Positions 8,344 through 15,841 are shown, counted from the stretch's first letter. The stretch: DNA of 41,871 bases from Candidatus Saccharimonadota bacterium (GCA_028289125.1 JAQGGZ010000008.1:32001-73871), one strand, 5' to 3'. The notes: a model not told the origin generated them from the letters alone. Translations and numbers: made by a program.

Positions 8344-8418
8344 GGTCTCCTCCTCAGGAGAGCTGGCGGAAGCACGGCTGTGCTTATCTGTGTGGTGAAA
8401 CACCTCTCAGATTTCGCG

Positions 8419-8447
8419 ATTATACGATAAAAATGTGAAAAAAGCAA
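8419..8447 (-). promoter_or_regulatory. Promoter of the membrane-protein gene ending at 7921
   Basis: Reverse strand: TTGCTT (8442-8447), 17-base spacer, TATAAT (8419-8424). It predicts a leader of about 70 bases that contains a small hairpin (AAGCAC/GTGCTT) before the strong ribosome site. Confidence 0.7.
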
Positions 8448-8479
8448 CAATTACTGATTGTGGTGGCAAAGGGTAGGAC

Positions 8480-8529
8480 GCAGGCGGCGGGAGTTGATCG
8501 AATGAATCGACCACTATCCCTCCGCCTGC
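8480..8529. terminator. GC-rich hairpin downstream of the gene at 8651
   Basis: GCAGGCGG (8480-8487) pairs with CCGCCTGC (8522-8529) with a GGG/CCC extension past one bulge. It lies between the two reverse-strand membrane genes; no U-tract. Bases 8530-8650 hold only smaller hairpins (for example GTACGC/GCGTAC, and GTCCG/CGGAC at the stop codon) and no supported gene. Confidence 0.45.
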
Positions 8530-8650
8530 TGGCAGCCCCTTGTACGGTGCGGACCTGTGGGTTCGCGGTAATTCAACCGCCATCTCTGCCAGGGGTACGC
8601 GGCAGGCGTACTACTCGAATCGGGCGCAAATCATGCCTGTCCGGAACGGA

Positions 8651-8992
8651 CTAGCGTTGCGACTGAGCGAGTGCTTGGATGCGGCGCATCATGACAACCC
8701 TGTTCAGACGTGGTTGGGTGTTCTGACGAATATCGATGAGTGCCATATAGACCAGGAGCATCGTGCCACGCAGGCGACTAATGCCATCCAAGAGGCCGAG
8801 ACCAAAGCCGACGGCGACCAGGAAAGCGGCGTGCCCTAGGGTGAACCGGGCAGGCATGAACCTGAAGTCGATGAGCTGCATGGACTGTAAACCGATGACG
8901 ATGCCGGCAACCAGGAAGGTCGTGGCAATCATCACGTACAGCACATGGCCGAGCTTGAACAGGCCTTTGGCAATGGGGCGGGACATGAACAT
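8651..8992 (-). CDS. Small membrane protein, 113 residues
   Basis: Not recognised. Hydrophobic segments at about 15-38 and 52-68, a third weaker one around 77-88, and a basic C-terminus rich in Arg and Gln (PRLNRVVMMRRIQALAQSQR). The ATG at 8992 is preceded by a GGAAA-like site about six bases upstream; an alternative ATG at 8986 cannot be excluded. Same strand, same codon style (C/G-ending) and same size class as the gene at 7921, with a hairpin after the stop, so the two may be related in role though their sequences are not obviously similar. Confidence 0.55.
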   Translation of the reverse strand: MFMSRPIAKGLFKLGHVLYVMIATTFLVAGIVIGLQSMQLIDFRFMPARFTLGHAAFLVAVGFGLGLLDGISRLRGTMLLVYMALIDIRQNTQPRLNRVVMMRRIQALAQSQR

Positions 8993-9154
8993 GCCGGGAT
9001 TTCCGTTCTGCTGAGAGTGGGTGGAGTGAGCGTGCAGGGGGTTAACGAACCTCGAAGCAAAAAACCTCTCGCGACGAAGTAAACGTATATTAGCATAAAA
9101 ACTATGCCGAGCGATGTATCGGATATCTTACAGCTTCTCGCATGCCATCTTGAT

Positions 9155-9174
9155 TATAGTGGGGTGATAAGGAG
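9155..9174 (+). promoter_or_regulatory. -10 hexamer and ribosome site that decide the start at 9185
   Basis: TATAGT (9155-9160) is followed by a short leader containing AAGGAGG (9168-9174), ten bases before the ATG at 9185. The longer frame beginning at 9104 starts upstream of this promoter and would not be on the message. Confidence 0.6.
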
Positions 9175-9184
9175 GCCCACCTGT

Positions 9185-9817
9185 ATGAAAATTACTAAGT
9201 TTACCCATTCCTGCTTGCTGGTTGAGATGTCCGATCGCACGGTATTGTTCGACCCCGGCGTCATGAGCCAACCACTGCTTGAAAAACATACGTTCGTCTA
9301 TCTGGACGACATCGCCATCACGCATCAACACGGCGATCATATGGCGATCGATTTTATTATAACTCTGGCCGAGCAGTTCCCGGAAGTACGCATTACCGCA
9401 CCTGGCGACGCGTTGAAACAACTACACGAGGCTGGCCTGACACAAGCGACTAACCAGCTGCCGGAAGGTTTCACCCGCTTTGATGCTCCGCATGAAGTTG
9501 TCGAGCCGATGTTTCCAACTCCCGAAGAAATCGGGTACCACTATTTAGGCAAGTTGTCCCATCCTGGCGATAGCCACCATTTTACGGAGACCAGCCCCAT
9601 CTTGGCACTGCCTGTGACGGCACCGTGGGGATCGACTGTAAAAGCCGTTCAGCTCGCTCTTGAACTCAAGCCCAAGTACATTATCCCGATTCACGACTGG
9701 CATTGGCGAGACGAAGCGCGCCAGCAGACATATGACAGCCTGGCACAGATATTTGCTAAGAACGGTATCGAATTCGTCAAAGCCAAAGACGGCGAACCGT
9801 TCAACCTCGACGTCTAA
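9185..9817 (+). CDS. UlaG-like metallo-beta-lactamase-fold hydrolase
   Basis: A cytoplasmic metal-dependent hydrolase of the UlaG/RomA-like group. The metal site is visible as THQHGDH (H47, H49, D51, H52), a later His in KLSHPGDSHHF, and IPIHDWHW near the C-terminus. It has 210 residues. The start at MKITKFTHSCLLVE is chosen over the upstream ATG at 9104 because the family starts exactly here and a GGAGG site precedes it. The substrate cannot be told; relatives act on lactones, phosphodiesters or lipids. Confidence 0.85.
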   Translation: MKITKFTHSCLLVEMSDRTVLFDPGVMSQPLLEKHTFVYLDDIAITHQHGDHMAIDFIITLAEQFPEVRITAPGDALKQLHEAGLTQATNQLPEGFTRFDAPHEVVEPMFPTPEEIGYHYLGKLSHPGDSHHFTETSPILALPVTAPWGSTVKAVQLALELKPKYIIPIHDWHWRDEARQQTYDSLAQIFAKNGIEFVKAKDGEPFNLDV

Positions 9818-9825
9818 CCGTAGCG

Positions 9826-9831
9826 TATACT
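9826..9831 (+). promoter_or_regulatory. -10 hexamer of the GH1 gene
   Basis: TATACT ends seven bases before the ATG at 9839; leaderless arrangement in the 21-base gap after the hydrolase gene. Confidence 0.6.
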
Positions 9832-9838
9832 TAAGAGC

Positions 9839-11089
9839 ATGATAAAACGCACCGATTTTCCCGATGATTTCTTATGGGGTGCCAGCACTGCCAGCCACCA
9901 GGTAGAAGGCGGCACCGTCAACCAGTGGAGCGTATGGGAACTGGCCCATGCCGCCGACCGAGCCCAGACTGCCAAGCAGCGTCTCGACTGGATGCCAAGC
10001 TGGCCCGATATCAGGCACGAAGCCGAAGACCCGGCCAACTACGTCTCGGGCAAGGCGGTCGATCACTATAACCGCTTCGAAGAGGACTTTGATATCGTCA
10101 AGGTGATGGGTTTGAACGCTTTCCGCTTCGGCATCGAATGGTCACGCCTACAACCGACCGAAGGCGCGTGGGACGTCGCGGCGGTCCAGCATTATCACGA
10201 CTATATCGCTGCGCTGCGGAAGCGTGGCATCGAGCCGATCCTCAACCTATGGCACTGGACCCAGCCGACCTGGTTCACCGACAAAGGCGGTTTTACGAAG
10301 CGCGCCAATCTGGTGCACTGGAACGCCTTCGTCAAGAGGGTCGCCGAGGAGTACGCCAGCGACCTCCGCATCGTGCTGACCCTGAACGAGACGAATGTTT
10401 ACAGTACGTTCAGCTACTTGGGCGACGAGTGGCCCCCGGGGCACAAGAACGTCCGAGAGTACCTATCGGTCAATCTCAACCTTATCACCGCGCACAAACA
10501 GGCCTACCGCGCTTTCAAGGCCGTTAACCCCGACGTGCAAATCGGTATGGCTCAGAACATGTCGATGGACCTGCCACTGACTGACTCAGTACTCGATAAG
10601 CTGACTGCCAAAGTTGCCGGTTACGCCTGGAACTACACCGTGGTCGACCGTGTGAAGCACTACTGTGATTTCATCGGTTTCAATTACTATTTTGCCAACT
10701 ACTGGCATGATTTTAAACGCCACAACCCCAAGGAACCGCTGAACGATATGGGCTGGTACATGGAACCGTCGCGCGTCTATGACCTCATCATGCAGGTGCA
10801 TAAACGCTATGGCAAACCGATATATATTACCGAAAACGGTGTAGCCGACGCAAAAGACGAGCACCGTCAATGGTGGCTTGAGCAGACGATCGAAGCCATG
10901 GCAAAGGCCAGGGCAGACGGCGCCGACCTGCGTGGTTATATGCACTGGAGTCTGCTCGATAACTTCGAGTGGGCTGAAGGCTGGTGGCCGAAGTTCGGTC
11001 TGATCAAGGTCGACCGTAAGAACGGCTTCAAACGCACAGCCCGGGCCAGCGCCAAATGGTGGGCCAAGTGGCTGAGAGCCGACACATAG
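9839..11089 (+). CDS. Glycoside hydrolase family 1 beta-glycosidase
   Basis: Cleaves terminal beta-linked glucose or galactose from small sugars by the retaining mechanism. GH1 marks are clear: DFLWGASTASHQVEGG at the N-terminus, NAFRFGIEWSRLQP, NLWHWTQPTWF, the acid/base Glu in LTLNETNVYS (Thr replaces the usual Pro of NEP), the nucleophile Glu in YITENGVAD, and the C-terminal GYMHWSLLDNFEWAEGW. The protein has 416 residues, slightly short for the family. No signal peptide, so it should act on sugars or glycosides already taken up. Together with the acyltransferase-like and ligase genes it is one of the few metabolic enzymes in the window. Confidence 0.93.
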   Translation: MIKRTDFPDDFLWGASTASHQVEGGTVNQWSVWELAHAADRAQTAKQRLDWMPSWPDIRHEAEDPANYVSGKAVDHYNRFEEDFDIVKVMGLNAFRFGIEWSRLQPTEGAWDVAAVQHYHDYIAALRKRGIEPILNLWHWTQPTWFTDKGGFTKRANLVHWNAFVKRVAEEYASDLRIVLTLNETNVYSTFSYLGDEWPPGHKNVREYLSVNLNLITAHKQAYRAFKAVNPDVQIGMAQNMSMDLPLTDSVLDKLTAKVAGYAWNYTVVDRVKHYCDFIGFNYYFANYWHDFKRHNPKEPLNDMGWYMEPSRVYDLIMQVHKRYGKPIYITENGVADAKDEHRQWWLEQTIEAMAKARADGADLRGYMHWSLLDNFEWAEGWWPKFGLIKVDRKNGFKRTARASAKWWAKWLRADT

Positions 11090-11099
11090 CATAAGAATA

Positions 11100-11128
11100 T
11101 TGACAAAACTCCAAAAAATTGCTACTGT
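11100..11128 (+). promoter_or_regulatory. Strong promoter of the gene at 11138
   Basis: TTGACA (11100-11105), 17 bases, TACTGT (11123-11128) with a TGC extension before it. It starts right after the glycosidase stop and predicts a leader of only a few bases. Confidence 0.75.
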
Positions 11129-11137
11129 AGTGGAGTA

Positions 11138-11368
11138 ATGCAAAAACAAAAAGTTAAAAAACATCTTCATCGTGGCAGCCTGCACCTCAGTGCAGTCGCA
11201 TTAGCTGCCCTTGGTTTTCTGGCCGCCAACGAACACATGTTCGAGGCGTACAGTCATGGCCATAAGAAGACGCCGGTTATCGCTTCGATGGCCGCAGAAA
11301 GGGAACTACCTCACCAGGTATTGATGCTCGGCAGTCCGAAGCTCGCTACCGTTTCAGGTGGGGTCTAA
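11138..11368 (+). CDS. Small exported or membrane-anchored protein, 76 residues
   Basis: Not recognised. A very basic N-terminus (MQKQKVKKHLHRG) is followed by a hydrophobic stretch (about 16-30, LHLSAVALAALGFLAA), which fits a signal sequence or single anchor, and then a polar His-rich part with no cysteine. It is driven by one of the strongest promoters in the window. GGAG lies only two bases before the ATG. The next gene starts five bases after the stop, so the pair form one unit closed by the terminator at 11751-11783. The expression strength suggests an abundant structural or surface role, which is inference. Confidence 0.6.
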   Translation: MQKQKVKKHLHRGSLHLSAVALAALGFLAANEHMFEAYSHGHKKTPVIASMAAERELPHQVLMLGSPKLATVSGGV

Positions 11369-11373
11369 ATATT

Positions 11374-11733
11374 ATGAGTGCTCGAAATTATTTCTATAAA
11401 GCAGGGGAATGGGCTTCGTCCAAATCACTTAACGAGTTACATGCTGAGGGAGAGGATGCTACGGTCCGACGCGGCAAGACAGTTACGGCGATAGGTGCCG
11501 GCATCACAGCTGCAACCGTCACTTTTGGTGGCCCCGCAGCCGTTCACATGGTTGAACATGCCTATGATCAGGTTCAGCAGAGCTATGACCAAGAACCATC
11601 AGATGTGGGAGATTCCCCTATGTTTACCAATATAGAGCGGGGTGGAGCTGTGGACAACCTGCCGACTGATATCCCTGTCAGCCAAGCTGGCGAATTACCG
11701 TCAGATCAAACCGTATCTGTTAGAGTTCACTAA
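11374..11733 (+). CDS. Small single-pass protein, 119 residues
   Basis: Not recognised. A helical N-terminal part (about 1-35) is followed by one hydrophobic Gly/Ala/Thr-rich stretch (about 37-58) and an acidic, Gln-, Asp- and Pro-rich C-terminal half likely to be flexible and outside the membrane. It shares the promoter at 11100 with the gene before it. No clear ribosome site precedes the ATG. The unit sits directly upstream of the division cluster but is separated from it by a terminator. Confidence 0.55.
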   Translation: MSARNYFYKAGEWASSKSLNELHAEGEDATVRRGKTVTAIGAGITAATVTFGGPAAVHMVEHAYDQVQQSYDQEPSDVGDSPMFTNIERGGAVDNLPTDIPVSQAGELPSDQTVSVRVH

Positions 11734-11750
11734 AACAGATAGATAAGCAT

Positions 11751-11783
11751 AAAAGGAGTGGTGTCAAAAACACCACTCTTTTT
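11751..11783 (+). terminator. Rho-independent terminator
   Basis: A stem of up to 14 bp (core AGTGGTGT/ACACCACT) with a CAAAA loop, followed by a U-rich run. It ends the two-gene unit at 11138-11733 and isolates the dcw cluster. Confidence 0.9.
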
Positions 11784-11796
11784 CTATAAATGGGTA

Positions 11797-11847
11797 TTGC
11801 AGTGGGGAATGGTGGGTAGTAGACTGAGGTTAGTGGAAAAAAGTGGG
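11797..11847 (+). promoter_or_regulatory. mraZ promoter with phased MraZ-type operator repeats
   Basis: TTGCAG (11797-11802), 17 bases, TAGACT (11820-11825) form a promoter. TGGG-type repeats start at 11803, 11813, 11833 (TGGAA) and 11843, a strict 10-base register with the one missing position (11823) occupied by the -10 box. E. coli MraZ is known to bind TGGGN repeats separated by 5 bases upstream of its own gene, so this is the expected autoregulatory site. A further TGGG lies at 11791. TATAAA at 11785-11790 is an alternative -10. Confidence 0.7.
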
Positions 11848-11901
11848 TAACCCAAAAGGGCCAACCACAGAAAAATAAAAACCACGAAGAACATTACACC
11901 A

Positions 11902-12264
11902 ATGCCCACGGTAGACTACTTCCAGCGCAAGCTCGACGAGAAGCGGAGGCTTACAATGCCCACCGAACTTCGAGACGAATTTGCCAGTGGCGTCGTCATC
12001 ACCAGGGGGTTCCAAAAATACCTTCACCTGTACCCTAAGACGGTGTGGGACGAAGAGGTTGAACCGCAGCTGGCCGGGAGTATTCTCGACGAGCACACGG
12101 CAGACCTTAACGTTCGCTTCCGTATGGGGAAGACCGACAACGCCCTCGACATCAAGCAGGGGCGGGTCGTCGTCGAGCAGCATCTGCTTGACTACGCCGG
12201 TATCTCGAAAGAGATCATCGCGGTCAGGGTCGGTAAATACTGGCGCCTCATGGCTGCGGAGTAA
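11902..12264 (+). CDS. mraZ: MraZ transcriptional regulator
   Basis: Cytoplasmic, ring-forming DNA-binding protein that controls its own division/wall cluster. Two AbrB-like half-domains are visible: YFQRKLDEKRRLTMPTELRDEF...GVVITRGFQKYLHLYP (about 6-47), with the family DxKxRLxxP pattern, and a weaker second copy VVEQHLLDYAGISKEIIAVRVGKYWRL (about 89-117). At 120 residues it is shorter than the usual 140-150. The leader is about 70 bases, A-rich, and has no Shine-Dalgarno site. First gene of the dcw cluster, followed by an unusually long gap before rsmH. Confidence 0.88.
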   Translation: MPTVDYFQRKLDEKRRLTMPTELRDEFASGVVITRGFQKYLHLYPKTVWDEEVEPQLAGSILDEHTADLNVRFRMGKTDNALDIKQGRVVVEQHLLDYAGISKEIIAVRVGKYWRLMAAE

Positions 12265-12404
12265 CACGTCCTTTTACAATCCAACCGGAACGCGATCAAA
12301 CAAAAACTCGTGATCAGCTACCCGGCAGTCAACAAGTGGACTAGAGAGGGTAACCACTCTAAAAACCCTAGATCTTTTAGGATAACACCTCCCAAAACTC
12401 CACC

Positions 12405-12594
12405 TCACACATAAGTCTCTCAAAAAAGCTTTGTTGCCTGGATGGTAAGCATTTACAAGGATTTTTCAAATCCCGTAAACAACAATACATGCTTTACATA
12501 CACGTCCAGGTGACTACACAAAAACAAAAACACCCAAAAAACAAAACAGTTGACTGCTGGATAGGTGATTTCGAAACTTACATCACACATAAGT
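12405..12594 (+). repeat. Direct repeat flanking the leader hairpin
   Basis: TCACACATAAGT occurs exactly at 12405-12416 and 12583-12594, 178 bases apart, one on each side of the nested hairpin. Confidence 0.7.
12437..12510 (+). ncRNA. Nested cis-acting hairpin upstream of rsmH
   Basis: Three helices stack in one arm: CCTGGA (12437-12442) with TCCAGG (12505-12510); GTAAGCAT (12445-12452) with ATGC/TTTAC (12489-12497, one bulged U); and TTTAC plus GGATTT (12453-12464) with AAATCC plus GTAAA (12468-12478), closing a 3-base loop. No U-tract follows, so it is not a plain terminator. Likely an mRNA leader element acting on rsmH and the genes after it. Confidence 0.6.
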
Positions 12595-12618
12595 AAAAAA
12601 CACCAAAACAAAAACAAA

Positions 12619-13512
12619 ATGACAGACGACAGTTACCAGATACACACACCGGTACTGTTGGCCGAAGTCCTTTCATGTCTGCAGCCGCAGGCAGGAGAGA
12701 ACTATTTAGACGCGACCGCCGGATATGGCGGGCACGCGGACTCGATCCTGACGCAGACTGGCAATTATGCCGATAGCGTCGTCGTCGACCGTGATGCGCG
12801 GGCTATCACTACCTTAGAAACACGTTTCAAAGACGTGGGTCTTGCCATACGACACGAAGATTATTACGCAGCGGCAAGCCACTTGGTAGAAGAAGGTCGA
12901 CAGTTCGATATGATCCTGGCTGACATCGGCGTCTCGTCCTTACATCTCGATGAAGCTGTTCGCGGCTTTTCGTTCGCCAATGATGGCCCGCTGGATATGC
13001 GCATGGATCAACGTGTCGCAACCACCGCCGCCCATTTGGTAAACAGTGCCAGCGAAGATGAGCTCATCAATATCCTGGCTCGTTACGGCGAAGAGCCGAA
13101 AGCGGCGAAGGTCGCCCGACTGATCATCGCGGCCCGGCCCCTGCAGACGACTGCCGAATTGGCAACCGTCGTGAAGAAGGCTTGGCCCGGACATAGTAGG
13201 GTGCATCCGGCCACCCGGACGTTTCAGGCCCTCCGCATCGCCGTCAATGACGAACTGGGGCAACTGGAACGCAGTCTGCCACTCTGGCACAAGTTATTGA
13301 AGCCCGGCGGACGGTTAGCCGTCATCAGTTTCCATTCCCTGGAAGACCGTGTTGTGAAGCAATTCTTTGCTGAGCAGGGTGGGGACTTCTTCGACGCCTC
13401 TCTGAAAATACTTACCAAACGGCCACTGACCGCGTCGGCCACCGAAATCGTTTCCAATCCGCGATCCCGTAGCGCCAAGTTACGGGCCGCAGTGAAAATA
13501 AAAACAAAATAA
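12619..13512 (+). CDS. rsmH: 16S rRNA (cytosine-1402 N4)-methyltransferase
   Basis: Methylates N4 of C1402 in the ribosomal decoding site using S-adenosylmethionine. The family start HTPVLLAEVLSCL, the SAM motif YLDATAGYGGHADSIL, ADIGVSSLHLDEAVRGFSF, and the C-terminal FHSLEDRVVKQFF are all present. The start at 12619 is chosen because the family begins a few residues before HTPVLL; the extra 18 residues of the longer frame (from 12565) are Lys/Asn/His-rich and unlike it. The ATG follows an A/C-rich run with no Shine-Dalgarno site. It has 297 residues, normal for the family, and keeps its usual dcw position after mraZ. Confidence 0.93.
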   Translation: MTDDSYQIHTPVLLAEVLSCLQPQAGENYLDATAGYGGHADSILTQTGNYADSVVVDRDARAITTLETRFKDVGLAIRHEDYYAAASHLVEEGRQFDMILADIGVSSLHLDEAVRGFSFANDGPLDMRMDQRVATTAAHLVNSASEDELINILARYGEEPKAAKVARLIIAARPLQTTAELATVVKKAWPGHSRVHPATRTFQALRIAVNDELGQLERSLPLWHKLLKPGGRLAVISFHSLEDRVVKQFFAEQGGDFFDASLKILTKRPLTASATEIVSNPRSRSAKLRAAVKIKTK

Positions 13513-13521
13513 AGAAAGGGA

Positions 13522-13587
13522 ATGCACATGCCGATTCAGGTCAAAAACGCCTCCCGCGCCGTTAAAATACTTGTAAAAGTAGTTTAG
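13522..13587 (+). CDS. Possible 21-residue leader peptide
   Basis: A short frame starts ten bases after the rsmH stop; an AAGGGA site (13516-13521) is well placed for its second ATG (13528), giving a 19-residue peptide ending VKILVKVV. It is followed by the UUCG hairpin and then ftsL. It could be a leader peptide or chance; the only support is the ribosome site and position. Confidence 0.3.
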   Translation: MHMPIQVKNASRAVKILVKVV

Positions 13588-13604
13588 CCGGCGGGACGTA
13601 TGCA

Positions 13605-13630
13605 GGGAGTGCCGCTTCGGCGGTGCTCCC
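13605..13630 (+). promoter_or_regulatory. UUCG-capped hairpin in the ftsL leader
   Basis: An 11-bp stem (13605-13615 with 13620-13630, two G-U pairs) closed by the very stable C(UUCG)G tetraloop. No U-tract follows, so it may stabilise or pause the transcript rather than end it. The longer frame beginning at 13600 runs through it and is not used. Confidence 0.6.
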
Positions 13631-13662
13631 GTCCCCAAGAATCAGTAACAAAAATAAACATT

Positions 13663-14019
13663 ATGACGTATTCAAGTTCTTTATCCATGAGCCGGCAGCG
13701 GCTTCAGATGGCTGGCGGTAGCCGTAATCAAAATTCGGTCAGCTTCCGGTCGAACGAGCGCACACTTGGCCCGATCAGCAACACTATTATCCTGATCGTG
13801 CTCGCGTGTCTGCTTGGTCTGCTTTATCTAGCGCAGGTGACTAAGACGAACGCCTACGGCTTCCAGATCAATGATCTCCAGCAGCAGGCAGCGGCGCTTC
13901 AAAGTGAGCATGACGATCTGCAGATCGCGAGCGCCCGCTTGCAATCAGTCGACCGCGTCAAGAACAGTCAGGTAGCCGCTAACCTGACGCCGGTGGCACC
14001 TTCGGGCACGGTCCAATGA
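13663..14019 (+). CDS. ftsL: FtsL/DivIC-like division protein
   Basis: A bitopic protein of the FtsQ-FtsL-FtsB division complex by position and architecture: about 38 polar residues inside, one membrane segment (about 39-60, SNTIILIVLACLLGLLYLAQV), and a coiled coil outside (FQINDLQQQAAALQSEHDDLQIASARLQ), then a short tail. At 118 residues it has the typical length. The start at 13663 is used because the 21 upstream residues of the longer frame come from the hairpin region. The ATG is preceded by an A-rich leader without Shine-Dalgarno. The name rests on gene order between rsmH and ftsI; sequence alone would not separate FtsL from FtsB. Confidence 0.72.
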   Translation: MTYSSSLSMSRQRLQMAGGSRNQNSVSFRSNERTLGPISNTIILIVLACLLGLLYLAQVTKTNAYGFQINDLQQQAAALQSEHDDLQIASARLQSVDRVKNSQVAANLTPVAPSGTVQ

Positions 14020-14034
14020 AACAACTGACCATTT

Positions 14035-14063
14035 TTGATTTGCTTTATTAACAGTGGTATAGT
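14035..14063 (+). promoter_or_regulatory. ftsI promoter
   Basis: TTGATT (14035-14040), 17 bases, TATAGT (14058-14063), with the ATG at 14075. The leader would be only about five bases. Confidence 0.7.
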
Positions 14064-14074
14064 AAGCATTAGCG

Positions 14075-15841
14075 ATGCTAAAAACAAACACTGATAACGT
14101 CGTGGCAGCTATTAAGCGCGTCCGTTTATGGTACGTAGCTCTTTTTGTCATATTCGGACTTTTCGGTGTCCGGCTTTTTTATTTGCAGGTCATCCGACAC
14201 AACCACTACAAGGCGGCCGCGTTGAGCGGCCAGTTGAAACAGTACGAAGTTCCGGCCCGCCGGGGAATGATATACGCTAAGGAGGGTGATGTCACGGTGC
14301 CAATCGTGCTGAACCAGAAGCTGTACACCTTATATGCTGACCCAGGGTATATCAAAGATGCCGACAAAGCGGCGGCGCAGGTCGCCCAAGCAGTCGGTGG
14401 ACAGGCAAGTGATTATTTGCCGCTCATCAAGGCGGAGGATACCCGCTATTCGGTACTGAAGAAGCGCCTGACGGAGACGCAGAAAAATAAGATCGCCAAA
14501 TTGCAGCAACCCGGCCTCGGCACTGTCGAGCAGGACTACCGGACATATCCGCAGGGTACGCTAGCGGCTCAACTACTTGGCTTCGTCAACGAAGACGGGC
14601 AAGGGAAGTATGGTTTGGAGCAGGCACTGAACGAGGAGCTGACCGGGGTTCCCGGCGAGCTGAAGGCCGTGACAGATTCCAGAGGCGTACCGCTGGCAGC
14701 CAACAGTGACAATATCGAGCGGGCACCGGTTAACGGTAAGGGCATCGTGCTGACCGTCGATGTCGCCATGCAGCAGCAGCTCGAAGCGATACTGAAAAAA
14801 GGTGTCGAAAACGCCAAGTCGGAAGGCGGCAGCGCGTTGATCATGGATGCCAACACCGGCGCCATCAAGGCGATGGCTAACTATCCGACGTACGACCCAT
14901 CGAACTTCGGTTCGGTGCAGGACGGTTCGGTATTCAATAATGCGGCAGTCAGCGAACCGCTCGAAGTCGGTTCGGTCATGAAACCGTTGACGGCTGCCGC
15001 TGCCTTGAATCAAGGGGTCGTGTCGGCCAATACGTGTTACTACGACCCGGCAAAATACAAAGTCGACGAATTCACGATCACTAACATCGAAGAGGACGGA
15101 CCGGCCGGCAACCGCTGCATCAAAGATATCCTAAACTTGTCACTAAACACGGGTGCGACCTGGCTCCTGATGCAGATGGGTGACGGCCAGCTGAATAGCA
15201 AGGGGCGCACCGCCTGGCATTCCTACATGACAGAACATTACCTCTTCGGGCAGACGACGGGTATCGAGCAGGGTTACGAGGCGACCGGTTATGTGCCTGA
15301 CGCTGAAGATAACGGCGCCGGTATCAATCTGACCTACGCCAACACGACGTTCGGTCAGGCTATGACGGCGACACCGCTGCAGTTGGGTGCCGCACTAGCA
15401 GCCGTCGTCAATGGTGGGACGTATTATCAGCCGCATCTGGTAGCGGCCAAGATCGATGCTTCCGGCAAACAAATCGAGCAGAAGCCGATAATCAAAAAGA
15501 CTGATGTCGTATCCGCGCAGGTATCGCAACAGATCATCAGCATGATGCAGTACACCGTCGACAACCACTCATTCTCGAAGAAATTCGACCAGTCACGCTA
15601 CAGTGTCGGTGGTAAGACCGGTACGGCCCAGATTGCCAAGCCGAACGGTGGGTATTATGAAGACGAATTCAATGGAACCTATGTCGGCTTCGTCGGCGGA
15701 GATAAACCGCAGTACGTCATCGTGGTAAAGATTTCGAAAGCAAAGAACGGCGGTTATGCCGGTACGGCAGCCGCGCAACCAGTGTTCGGTAACTTGGCGC
15801 ACATGCTGCTGAATAATTTCAATGTGACCCCGCGAAATTAA
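14075..15841 (+). CDS. ftsI: Division-specific class B penicillin-binding protein (FtsI/PBP3-like)
   Basis: Transpeptidase that cross-links septal peptidoglycan, working with FtsW. One membrane anchor lies at about 19-38. The pedestal domain follows (ARRGMIYA...). The transpeptidase motifs are S300-V-M-K303, S356-L-N358 and K514-T-G. At 588 residues it is of normal length, and there is no PASTA domain. It has its own promoter and a near-leaderless start although it sits in the dcw cluster. murE, murF and the other Mur ligase genes that often follow are missing here; a reverse-strand GNAT gene follows instead, overlapping by four bases. Confidence 0.93.
   Translation: MLKTNTDNVVAAIKRVRLWYVALFVIFGLFGVRLFYLQVIRHNHYKAAALSGQLKQYEVPARRGMIYAKEGDVTVPIVLNQKLYTLYADPGYIKDADKAAAQVAQAVGGQASDYLPLIKAEDTRYSVLKKRLTETQKNKIAKLQQPGLGTVEQDYRTYPQGTLAAQLLGFVNEDGQGKYGLEQALNEELTGVPGELKAVTDSRGVPLAANSDNIERAPVNGKGIVLTVDVAMQQQLEAILKKGVENAKSEGGSALIMDANTGAIKAMANYPTYDPSNFGSVQDGSVFNNAAVSEPLEVGSVMKPLTAAAALNQGVVSANTCYYDPAKYKVDEFTITNIEEDGPAGNRCIKDILNLSLNTGATWLLMQMGDGQLNSKGRTAWHSYMTEHYLFGQTTGIEQGYEATGYVPDAEDNGAGINLTYANTTFGQAMTATPLQLGAALAAVVNGGTYYQPHLVAAKIDASGKQIEQKPIIKKTDVVSAQVSQQIISMMQYTVDNHSFSKKFDQSRYSVGGKTGTAQIAKPNGGYYEDEFNGTYVGFVGGDKPQYVIVVKISKAKNGGYAGTAAAQPVFGNLAHMLLNNFNVTPRN

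Larger units (their letters stand above)
12265..12618 (+). other. mraZ-rsmH intergenic leader region
   Basis: A 354-base stretch without a supported gene, poor in G and rich in A and C. It holds a small hairpin with alternative pairings at 12335-12361 (AGTGG/CCACT competes with TAGAG/CTCTA), a 12-base direct repeat, the long nested hairpin at 12437-12510, a weak TTGACT-type -35 at 12550, and an A/C-only run leading into the rsmH start. There is no U-tract terminator, so mraZ and rsmH are probably on one transcript with this leader between them. Confidence 0.6.

Noticed and set aside
9104-9184. N-terminal 27 extra residues of the metallo-hydrolase frame
   Set aside because: They precede the -10 box and GGAGG site and do not resemble the family start.
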